Made by a program: the position numbers and the translations under genes. This document shows positions 1 through 5,425 of a stretch of 5,843 nucleotides of DNA, in pieces. Every line of letters starts with the position of its first letter. Position 1 is the stretch's first letter. The DNA is from Gemmataceae bacterium (lineage in GTDB: Bacteria; Planctomycetota; Planctomycetia; Gemmatales; Gemmataceae). The stretch covers positions 1 to 5,843 of the forward strand of contig CANLGS010000304.1 of the NCBI GenBank assembly GCA_947490035.1. The letters run 5' to 3'. The notes under the pieces were generated by a model, which was not told the origin of the DNA, did not search any database, and saw only the letters and a list, made by a program, of their open reading frames with translations.

Positions 1-1738
1 GCACCTCGCCCCACGGGAGGGATTGCACGTCGAGCGCGATCGCGGCGCACTCCGCGAGCGTCCACCCGGCGTCGCGCGCGGCGAGCAACTCGCGGATGCG
101 CCGCGCGCGGTAGGCGTCGATGTAGTCGGCACCGAGCCAGGGCGAAGAACCGGCCCCCTCCCGGTGAACCGCGACGGTAACGGAGCGGGTGGAAGTGTCG
201 CCCGCCTCACCACCCGCTCCGTTACCGTCGCGGTTCACCGCAGGGGCCGGGGGCGTAGGTTCTCCCGCCCAGCACGGCGGATCGTTCGCGGTCGCCAAAT
301 AGCCGCACGCCGGGTTCACCGCGAACGGCATCTCCTCGAACCGCACGGTGCCGGTCCAGCCGGAATCGGGCGCGTCGCCGGCGCGCGGCAGCAGCCCGTG
401 CCCGCCGCGGCGAGTCGGCACCTCGCCCACCAGTTGCCAGCCGATGGTGCCGCCGGCGTCCGCGTACAGCACGTTCAGCGGCAGCGCGGGCCACGCGGCG
501 AACGGCGCACGGAACTCGTCGAACGAACGCGCCGTCGGGGCGCCGAGGAAGCCGATCATGGGGCGCGGTTCGAGCCACGTCGCCGACAGCGAGACCGCGA
601 GCTTCACGTCGGGAACGAGCGGCGTCAGCACCGGGCCGCGCGGCGTCAGCAGCACCTCCTCGACGACATCCGCGCCGCCCTTCACGCGAATCACTTCCTT
701 CACCACCTCGCACGCGGCGAACGTGCCGTCGGGCTGGCGCACGGAGCGGTTGTCGGGGCCGAGCGTTTCGAGGAACAGGTCGCTGTTGTCGGTGAGGCCG
801 GCGGTGACGCCCCACGCGGCGAACCCGTTGTGCCCGATGGGGAAGCCCGGCGTGCCGGCCAGCGCCGCGCCCGCGACCTCCCACCGCGGCGTGCGGACGT
901 GCGCCAGGTACCACGGCGGCGGGCACGTCGGCGCGAGGTGCGGGTCGCTCGCCAGCAGCGGCTTGCCGGACGCGGTGCGCGTGCCGGCGATCACCCAGTT
1001 GTTCGACCCGCCGCCGGTCGGGAGGAACGCCTGCAGCGCGCCGAGGTCGGCGGCGAGGCGGTCCAACAACCCCTCCCCAACCCCTCTAAGAAGGGAGGGG
1101 CTTAAATCCGGCTCCCCCTCCCTTCTTAGGGGAGGGGGTTGGGGGGAGAGGTTCTGCACCGGGTCCAGCGCCGTCAGCACGTCCGGACCGTCGGCCAGGA
1201 GGATGCGCAGGCGAGCGAGTTCCACGTCCCAGTTCGACGGCAGCAGGAACGATTGCAACTTGAGCAGTCCGAGCACGTCGGCCGTGTCCCACGCCGACGG
1301 CGTCCCGCCGACGATGGCGAACTCGTGCGGCTTCCGCGGCAGGCCGGTCGTGGCGCCCGCGTTCAGCCCGGCGGCGAACGCCTCGAACGCGGCCCGCGCA
1401 TCGGCGCCGAGAACCGCGACCTGCGCCTCGGCGGCGCGGCGGAACCCGATGTGCCGGCTCATGCGGTCCGCGGGCAGCGCGTCCGCGCCGACCCACTCGG
1501 CCAGTGTGCCGCGGACCAGCCGCCACATCGCTTCGAGTTGCCCGGCGCGATCCTGACCCTGGCAGAAGCCGAGCGCGAAGTGGGCGTCCGCGTCGGTCGC
1601 GGCGTCGATGTGCGGCACGCCCCACTTGTCGCGCCGGACGGTGACGGGCGCGGACACGCCGGGCACGCGCAGTTCGCCGGCGGTGGTGGGAAGCCGGCGC
1701 CCGAGCGCCAGGCGAAGCAGAAGGCGAGATAAGCTCAT
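1..1738 (-). CDS. Penicillin acylase family Ntn-hydrolase (C-terminus outside window)
   Basis: Penicillin acylase family enzymes hydrolyse amide bonds (beta-lactam side chains, acyl-homoserine lactones or other N-acyl compounds); the substrate here cannot be read from sequence. They are made as a precursor that cleaves itself into alpha and beta chains, exposing a catalytic Ser. The frame is open from ATG at 1738 to the window edge (579 codons). The N-terminus is typical of the family (GRRLP, then RRDKWGVPHI at about residues 38-47) and has no clear cleavable signal. The nucleophile is Ser245 in GGGSNNW. Counting it as beta1, the HNGFAAWGVTAG segment (303-314) places Ala313 at beta69 and GYLATAND places Asn485 at beta241, the oxyanion-hole positions of E. 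coli penicillin G acylase. Two hairpin repeats lie in frame (residues about 197-223 and 497-530). No clear Shine-Dalgarno precedes the ATG. An 82-base gap separates it from the CxxC protein gene. Family certain; specificity unknown. Confidence 0.93.
   Translation of the reverse strand, partial: MSLSRLLLRLALGRRLPTTAGELRVPGVSAPVTVRRDKWGVPHIDAATDADAHFALGFCQGQDRAGQLEAMWRLVRGTLAEWVGADALPADRMSRHIGFRRAAEAQVAVLGADARAAFEAFAAGLNAGATTGLPRKPHEFAIVGGTPSAWDTADVLGLLKLQSFLLPSNWDVELARLRILLADGPDVLTALDPVQNLSPQPPPLRREGEPDLSPSLLRGVGEGLLDRLAADLGALQAFLPTGGGSNNWVIAGTRTASGKPLLASDPHLAPTCPPPWYLAHVRTPRWEVAGAALAGTPGFPIGHNGFAAWGVTAGLTDNSDLFLETLGPDNRSVRQPDGTFAACEVVKEVIRVKGGADVVEEVLLTPRGPVLTPLVPDVKLAVSLSATWLEPRPMIGFLGAPTARSFDEFRAPFAAWPALPLNVLYADAGGTIGWQLVGEVPTRRGGHGLLPRAGDAPDSGWTGTVRFEEMPFAVNPACGYLATANDPPCWAGEPTPPAPAVNRDGNGAGGEAGDTSTRSVTVAVHREGAGSSPWLGADYIDAYRARRIRELLAARDAGWTLAECAAIALDVQSLPWGEV
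150..250. repeat. Large in-frame palindromic repeat inside the acylase gene
   Basis: Bases 162-192 and 210-240 are perfect inverted copies (31 of 31), separated by a 17-base loop (193-209). Beyond a small asymmetric internal loop (158-161 against 241-242), bases 150-157 (ccggcccc) pair with 243-250 (ggggccgg), so 39 base pairs form in a 101-base structure. On the minus strand it is read through without a stop and encodes roughly residues 497-530, including VNRDGNGAGG from one arm and STRSVTVAVHR from the other. It lies between the catalytic Asn485 and the YRARRI segment. Perfect arms this long in coding DNA indicate a recent repeat or strong selection on structure. No transposase gene is visible. 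Confidence 0.9.
1071..1150. repeat. In-frame G/C-run palindromic repeat before the catalytic serine
   Basis: Bases 1086-1100 and 1115-1129 are a perfect 15-base inverted repeat around a 14-base loop. The outer parts (ccctccccaacccct on the left, ggggagggggttgggg on the right) continue the symmetry with an indel of about 4 bases. The right arm can also fold alone: cccctccc (1115-1122) pairs with gggagggg (1130-1137) around a 7-base loop. The minus strand reads through as Pro/Leu/Arg/Gly-rich peptide (PPPLRREGE, then SPSLLRGVGE), residues about 197-223 of the penicillin acylase. I recall similar elements scattered through many genomes, giving peptides of the type PLRREG; that is memory, not a search. 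Confidence 0.85.
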
Positions 1739-1820
1739 GCCGACAAGATATGGAAGAGCGCCCTTTTGCCGCCCGCGCCGCACTCCCCTCCGCGGACTAC
1801 GGGTCGCGGCTAACGAATTG

Positions 1821-2378
1821 CTACTTTGCCTCAAACAACCCCGGCATGGCCTTCATCACGGCGTCGATGGCCTTGTCGTCGAGTTCGCCGGCGCGGAAGG
1901 CGAAGTTCGCGACCACCTTCTGCTTCACGAACAGCAGCACCGTCACGTCGGCGTCCGTGTGCAGCTTGTACGCCGGCGGGCCGTCCGCGTCCTCGAACGC
2001 GCCGACCGGGGCCGATTTCAGCCCCTGCTTCTGCGCCCACTTCGCGAGCGAGTTGAGGTCCGCCTTGTCCGCGAGGAGCGTCATCCACACCTTGCACCCG
2101 GTGTCCTTCTTCGCGATGGCCTCGGCGTCGAGTTTCGCGACCAACTTGCCGAGCGGGTCGGAGGTGGCGCGCGCGAACACGATCACCGCGGGCTTGTTGC
2201 CCTCGTGCTGCTCGCACACGTAGCACGTCTGCTGCCCGCGCTGCGGCCCGGTGGCGACGAGGAAGCTGTACGGCCCCGGCCGCTTGCCGACCGGCGTGCC
2301 CGACACGCACGGGTCGGCACTTTGAAGTGCGAGGGCGGGTGTGAGTGCGAGTGAAAGGCAGAGGAGTGTGCGCGTCAT
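1821..2378 (-). CDS. Small exported thioredoxin-like protein with CYVC motif
   Basis: This 185-residue protein begins with a signal peptide (hydrophobic residues about 5-18; probable cleavage near Ala17 or Ala21), so it should act outside the cytoplasm. After a short linker comes a CxxC pair, Cys52-Tyr-Val-Cys55, followed by a hydrophobic strand (PAVIVFAR, 63-70), an alternating central region and a C-terminal part with a strand pair (VTVLLFV then VVANFAF), in the order expected of a thioredoxin-like alpha/beta fold. Two further cysteines are Cys24 and Cys95. The cis-proline usual in thioredoxins before the penultimate strand is not evident (TV where PT is usual). CxxC placement suggests a redox or metal-binding role, but neither is shown. 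The gene lies between the TPR protein and acylase genes on the same strand. Its start is 17 bases from a large hairpin repeat and has no clear Shine-Dalgarno. Function unknown; the CDS is well supported by its signal peptide. Confidence 0.85.
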   Translation of the reverse strand: MTRTLLCLSLALTPALALQSADPCVSGTPVGKRPGPYSFLVATGPQRGQQTCYVCEQHEGNKPAVIVFARATSDPLGKLVAKLDAEAIAKKDTGCKVWMTLLADKADLNSLAKWAQKQGLKSAPVGAFEDADGPPAYKLHTDADVTVLLFVKQKVVANFAFRAGELDDKAIDAVMKAMPGLFEAK

Positions 2379-2395
2379 GGTGTTTGGTGGTGTGA

Positions 2396-2482
2396 GGCGA
2401 GCGGGGGGCGTAAGCCCCCTGTTAAACGCAATCGTGTGCTGGTGTTGGTGAGTGAACAGGGGGCTTACGCCCCCCGCTCGCC
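2396..2482. repeat. BIME-like intergenic inverted repeat
   Basis: Bases 2396-2423 and 2455-2482 are perfect inverted copies, 28 of 28, around a 31-base spacer (2424-2454). Each arm is itself a hairpin: gggggc (2404-2409) and gccccc (2414-2419) enclose the loop gtaa, and the other arm mirrors this. The element is thus two small palindromes in opposite orientation, the architecture of a bacterial interspersed mosaic element built from REP units. Because of the symmetry, a transcript from either strand shows a GUAA (GNRA-type) tetraloop in its first arm. It starts 10 bases after the stop of the TPR gene and ends 17 bases before the ATG of the CxxC protein gene, filling most of the 114-base gap. 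It could protect the upstream mRNA's 3' end or attenuate read-through. No T-run follows it on the minus strand, so a classic intrinsic terminator is not supported. Confidence 0.9.
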
Positions 2483-2492
2483 CAAGACTTGA

Positions 2493-4232
2493 CTACTCGT
2501 CACCCATCGCGGTGACGGCGGGCTTGGCGATCTTCGTGGCGCGCTTCGCCATGTCCGATTGCAGCGCGGCGAAGTCCTTCGGGTTGGCCTTCGCCCAGAC
2601 ACGCTGTGCGAGCTTCAGGTAGCGCGCGGCCTCCTCGCTCCGCCCCAGACGGTCGCACAGCGCCCACAAGCCCAGCGCGCCGCGAACGCTGCCGGCGTCG
2701 TGCGCGAGCGCTTCGAGGAAGGCCTCCTCCGCATCGACCGCGACGCCGGCTTCCAGCGCGCCGACGCCCGACGATTCCATGTACACCGCGCCGTTGCCCC
2801 AGGCGTGGTGCGAGAAGTCGTTCTTGGTCGCATCGACGATCTTCTTGAGCAGTTTCAAACCGGCCTCGCCCTCGCCCTTCTGACACAGGTGCCGGCCCTG
2901 AATCTCCAACAGCCGGCGTTCGAGAGCCTTGTCGGTCTTGCGCGTCTGCTGAAGTTGGCGGAGCGTATCGACCTCGCGCCCGGCCTGCTCGGTGTCGCCC
3001 TTGTCGAGCGAAACGAGCGCCGCGTAGTACGCGCCGGTCGCCTTGTCGCTTTTCCGGGACTGTTCGATCAGGCGTTGCGTTTCGTCCCAGTCGTGTTGAC
3101 CGAGGGCCATGCGCAGCCCGAGTGCGTCCGCGCGCGGCCCGCCCTTGTCGCCGCCGGTGGCCGCCCGCAGCGCCTTCACCTCGGCGAACCGGCCGTCGTG
3201 GACCAGGCTCTGCCGGAGGATGTCGATGTGGTGGCTGAACTGGTGGTCCTCGCCCGGCGTCACGCCCTGGAGCTTGTGGTACGCGAGCTGCAATTCGACC
3301 GCCTTCGCGGACCAGTCGGTCGTCTCGCCCCACTTCCCGATGCGCGTGCCGAGGTGCGCCTGCATGTGGTGCGCGTGCGGGATGCCGGGCGACGACTTGA
3401 TGTAGTTCTCGGCGTAAGGCCAGCCGAGCGCCGGGCGGCGGACGTTCTCGAAGAAGTGGACGAACTCGTGGTTCGCGCCGGGGTGCAGCGGGTTCACGCG
3501 CAAGAGCGCCTTGTAGAACACCGCGGTCGCGTTCGGGCCGCCGTCGGAGGCGAGTTGCGCCCGCCAGTACCACCCCTCGTTGTCGTCGTCGTACAGCATC
3601 AGCAGTTCGTCGAGCGACTGGGCCGCCTTCTTCTTGCGGTCGTCGGGGCCGACGCCGGGCAACATGCCCTTCTCTTGCAACCGCGCCTGGATCAGCAGTT
3701 GCTCGCGCGGGTTGGCCTTCGGCATCAACCGGCGGGCGCTGTCGAGCGAGTAGTCAATCGCGTTCTTGCCGACGCGATCCGGCAACTTCCCGTACACCAT
3801 GCCGCCGAGCACCGCGACGTAAGGCGCCGCGGGCGGGATCACGCCGGGCTTGCCCCACTTCTCCAGCGAGCGGTGAAGCATCAGCCACGCGTAGGCACAC
3901 TCGGGGTCGTGTTGCAGCGCCGTCTCGAACGCCCGAACCGCTTCGATCCACACGTAGGAGTAGTACTGGCCCAGCCCCTGGTTCACGAACGCCTGGCACT
4001 TCGCGTTGGTGGTGCTCACGCCGTACTGGTAGACGCACGCGTCGAACATCGGCTTCGCGGGCGCGAGGCCGGACAGCGGCATCTTGGTGCCAGTGTTCGG
4101 CGAGCCGGGAGCGTTAGCGACCGGAGATCGAACCTTCTCGCGCGGCGGCGGAGCTTCTTCCGCGGAAGACGCGCCTCGCGAGACGAGGAGCAACATGGCG
4201 ACGAGGAGCAGACAGCCGGACGATCGCGTCAT
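2493..4232 (-). CDS. Secreted histidine-rich TPR protein
   Basis: The 579-residue product has a signal peptide (hydrophobic core about residues 8-17, likely cleavage after Ala24), a Pro-rich linker to about residue 55, and then a helical-repeat body. A TPR unit is clear at about 81-118 (GLGQYYSYVW, then EAVRAFETALQHDP); further TPR-like helix pairs occur around 217-252 and 499-551. Three His clusters mark the middle: His250/255/259 (HPGANHEFVH), His286/288/289/293 (PHAHHMQAH) and His330/334/335 (DHQFSHH). From memory these correspond to conserved His segments of a broad TPR family with motifs like HMPSHIY; a metal- or heme-binding role is my inference. HEFVH fits the HEXXH zinc-protease pattern, but the fold does not look like a protease. 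TPR proteins usually act as interaction scaffolds. The gene lies 135 bases after the carboxypeptidase gene on the same strand. No clear Shine-Dalgarno; the signal peptide supports the start. Exact function unknown. Confidence 0.9.
   Translation of the reverse strand: MTRSSGCLLLVAMLLLVSRGASSAEEAPPPREKVRSPVANAPGSPNTGTKMPLSGLAPAKPMFDACVYQYGVSTTNAKCQAFVNQGLGQYYSYVWIEAVRAFETALQHDPECAYAWLMLHRSLEKWGKPGVIPPAAPYVAVLGGMVYGKLPDRVGKNAIDYSLDSARRLMPKANPREQLLIQARLQEKGMLPGVGPDDRKKKAAQSLDELLMLYDDDNEGWYWRAQLASDGGPNATAVFYKALLRVNPLHPGANHEFVHFFENVRRPALGWPYAENYIKSSPGIPHAHHMQAHLGTRIGKWGETTDWSAKAVELQLAYHKLQGVTPGEDHQFSHHIDILRQSLVHDGRFAEVKALRAATGGDKGGPRADALGLRMALGQHDWDETQRLIEQSRKSDKATGAYYAALVSLDKGDTEQAGREVDTLRQLQQTRKTDKALERRLLEIQGRHLCQKGEGEAGLKLLKKIVDATKNDFSHHAWGNGAVYMESSGVGALEAGVAVDAEEAFLEALAHDAGSVRGALGLWALCDRLGRSEEAARYLKLAQRVWAKANPKDFAALQSDMAKRATKIAKPAVTAMGDE
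4099..4126. repeat. Probable short hairpin repeat encoding the TPR protein linker
   Basis: Bases 4105-4124 form an imperfect hairpin: ccgg pairs with ccgg at the base, then tandem G-A mismatches, then gc/gc around the loop gtta. I recall the surrounding string (gagccgggagcgttagcga followed by ccgg) as a recurrent repeat in planctomycete genomes. On the minus strand it encodes SPVANAPGS, residues about 37-45, between the signal peptide and the first TPR helix. Only one copy is in this window, so repeat status rests on memory and on the hairpin. Confidence 0.45.
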
Positions 4233-4367
4233 GGCGGGTGGCTCAGAAGGCGGGAGGACTGACTACAAGAAAGTTTACTGGTCCGGTGAACATGGCGAAA
4301 GGGCCGAGTGCGCAGAATCCGTTTCTCCCCCTGGGTGCGCGGGCGTCCCGCTCGCGCGCCGCGGAAG

Positions 4368-5282
4368 TCACTTCGCCTTGCGCTCGCGCCACGCCCACTT
4401 GTACAGGTTCCGCGCGTCCGCGTAGCGGCCGTCGTTCGACGCGCTGCCCAGCACCACCAGCAGCAGGTGATCGCTGTCGTGCTTGCCGCTCGCCACGAGG
4501 CACGCGCCGGCCGCGGTCGTGGTGCCGGTCTTCACGCCCTCGTAGCCCTCGATGTCGAGCAGCTTGTTCGTGTTGTTCCACGTCACCTCGCGCTTCTTGC
4601 CGTCGGCGTCGGTCACCTCGCACTTGTAACGCCGGGTCGCGACGTACTTCGCGAACGTCGCGTTCTTCAGCGCCGCGAACGCGAGCGTGAGCAGGTCGCG
4701 TGCGCTCGCCTTGTTCAGCCCCAGACCGTGCGGGTCGAGGTACTTCGTCTCCTCCATCTTGAGCGCCTTCGCGGTGCGGTTCATCTCGGCGACGAACTTC
4801 GCGGTGGCGTCGTCGGCCTTGCCCTCAGCCTTGAGACGCCCGCCGAAGTGTTCCGCGAACGCGGTCGCGGCGTCGTTGCCGGACGGCAGTAGCAGGCCGT
4901 AAAGCAGTTCGCGCACGGTCAGTTTCTCGCCGGTCTTCAGCCCGGACGTGCTACCGCCGGTCTTCGCCGCGCGCTCGGAGAACGTCACCACCTCGTCGAG
5001 TACCTTCGCGTCTTCGGCCGCGAGGGTCAGCACGATGTACGCGGTCATGACCTTCGTGGTACTCGCGATCGCGAGCGGCTCCTGCTCCTTCGACCCCCAC
5101 AGCAGTTTGCCGGTCTTGCCGTCGGCGATGGCCCACGCCTTCGCGGTCACGACCGGCGGGCCGACTAGCTCCTCCGCACACGCCTTCGCGGGAAGGGGCA
5201 TCTCGTCCAGCGGCTGCGCGTGCGCGAACGCAAACGGCAGCGCGAGAATTGCGAACGCAACCGGGTGGCACCATCGGGGCAT
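4368..5282 (-). CDS. D-alanyl-D-alanine carboxypeptidase (PBP5-like, peptidase family S11)
   Basis: This enzyme removes the terminal D-Ala from peptidoglycan pentapeptides in the periplasm, trimming possible cross-links; the family includes DacA and DacF. All three active-site motifs are present: Ser74-Thr-Thr-Lys77 (nucleophile and base), Ser134-Gly-Asn136 and Lys251-Thr-Gly253. I chose the ATG at 5282 (304 residues) over one at 5321. It is preceded by GGAAGA six bases upstream and directly gives a signal peptide (hydrophobic residues about 8-20, cleavage after Ala22), whereas the longer form would prepend 13 residues to it. The protein ends about 50 residues after KTG. It therefore lacks the second beta-rich domain and the C-terminal amphipathic anchor of E. 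coli PBP5, and is probably soluble in the periplasm. It is the first of the minus-strand genes and is divergent from the gene at 5426. Penicillin would be expected to acylate Ser74. Confidence 0.95.
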   Translation of the reverse strand: MPRWCHPVAFAILALPFAFAHAQPLDEMPLPAKACAEELVGPPVVTAKAWAIADGKTGKLLWGSKEQEPLAIASTTKVMTAYIVLTLAAEDAKVLDEVVTFSERAAKTGGSTSGLKTGEKLTVRELLYGLLLPSGNDAATAFAEHFGGRLKAEGKADDATAKFVAEMNRTAKALKMEETKYLDPHGLGLNKASARDLLTLAFAALKNATFAKYVATRRYKCEVTDADGKKREVTWNNTNKLLDIEGYEGVKTGTTTAAGACLVASGKHDSDHLLLVVLGSASNDGRYADARNLYKWAWRERKAK

Positions 5283-5287
5283 GATCG

Positions 5288-5293
5288 TCTTCC
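5288..5293 (-). promoter_or_regulatory. Ribosome binding site of the carboxypeptidase gene
   Basis: The minus strand reads GGAAGA, with GGAAG ending six bases before the ATG at 5282. It decides the start in favour of this ATG over the upstream one at 5321. Confidence 0.65.
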
Positions 5294-5414
5294 AATGGGT
5301 GAAGCGTAACAACCGGCACAAGTCGCACAGACACGCGCGACCGCGAGCGGCTATTATCGCGCCCGCGTCGGCCTACGACATCACCCAATTCCCGCCGCGC
5401 GTGGGCACCTTTCT

Positions 5415-5420
5415 GGAGAG
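5415..5420 (+). promoter_or_regulatory. Ribosome binding site of the DUF4139-type gene
   Basis: GGAGAG lies five bases before the ATG at 5426, a good Shine-Dalgarno sequence. It supports this start; the minus-strand genes further left have no comparable site. Confidence 0.7.
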
Positions 5421-5425
5421 TTCCC

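Larger units (their letters stand above)
5283..5425. promoter_or_regulatory. Divergent intergenic region expected to hold two promoters
   Basis: These 143 bases separate the start of the carboxypeptidase gene (minus) from the DUF4139-type gene (plus), so promoters for both should be here or inside the gene ends. A tattat at 5352-5357 resembles a -10 box for the plus strand, and its complement reads gataat for the minus strand. I see no well-placed -35 partner for either. No strong inverted repeat or operator is evident. Confidence 0.4.

Noticed and set aside
1129..1146. G-quadruplex on the plus strand in the G-rich arm of the repeat
   Set aside because: Only three separate runs of three or more G occur close together, so a standard four-run quadruplex is not supported; the inverted-repeat explanation is sufficient.
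23..1556. Long plus-strand open frames at 23-1105 and 348-1556
   Set aside because: Both lie opposite the penicillin acylase frame, which carries catalytic residues at family-typical spacing. Their Arg- and Ser/Pro-rich translations look like antisense shadows.
3469..3494. HEFVH of the TPR protein as a zinc metalloprotease active site
   Set aside because: There is no downstream Glu/His/Asp ligand in a recognisable protease context, and the surrounding helices look like TPR repeats with other His clusters.
2559..4262. A 567-codon open frame on the plus strand opposite the TPR gene
   Set aside because: Its translation is Arg/Val/Leu/Gly-rich low-complexity sequence with no recognisable domain. 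Long antisense frames are expected opposite real genes in high-GC DNA, and the minus-strand frame has a signal peptide and TPR motifs.
4339..4351. Small hairpin gcggg-cgt-cccgc downstream of the carboxypeptidase gene as a terminator
   Set aside because: The stem is only five pairs, the loop is three bases and no T-run follows on the minus strand, so it is not distinguishable from chance in GC-rich DNA.
5283..5321. Longer N-terminus of the carboxypeptidase starting at 5321
   Set aside because: It would put 13 residues ahead of a normal signal peptide, and the internal ATG at 5282 has a good Shine-Dalgarno.
5352..5388. Minus-strand promoter with ttgggt as -35 and gataat as -10
   Set aside because: The spacing is about 24 bases instead of about 17, so the pair is unlikely to be used together.
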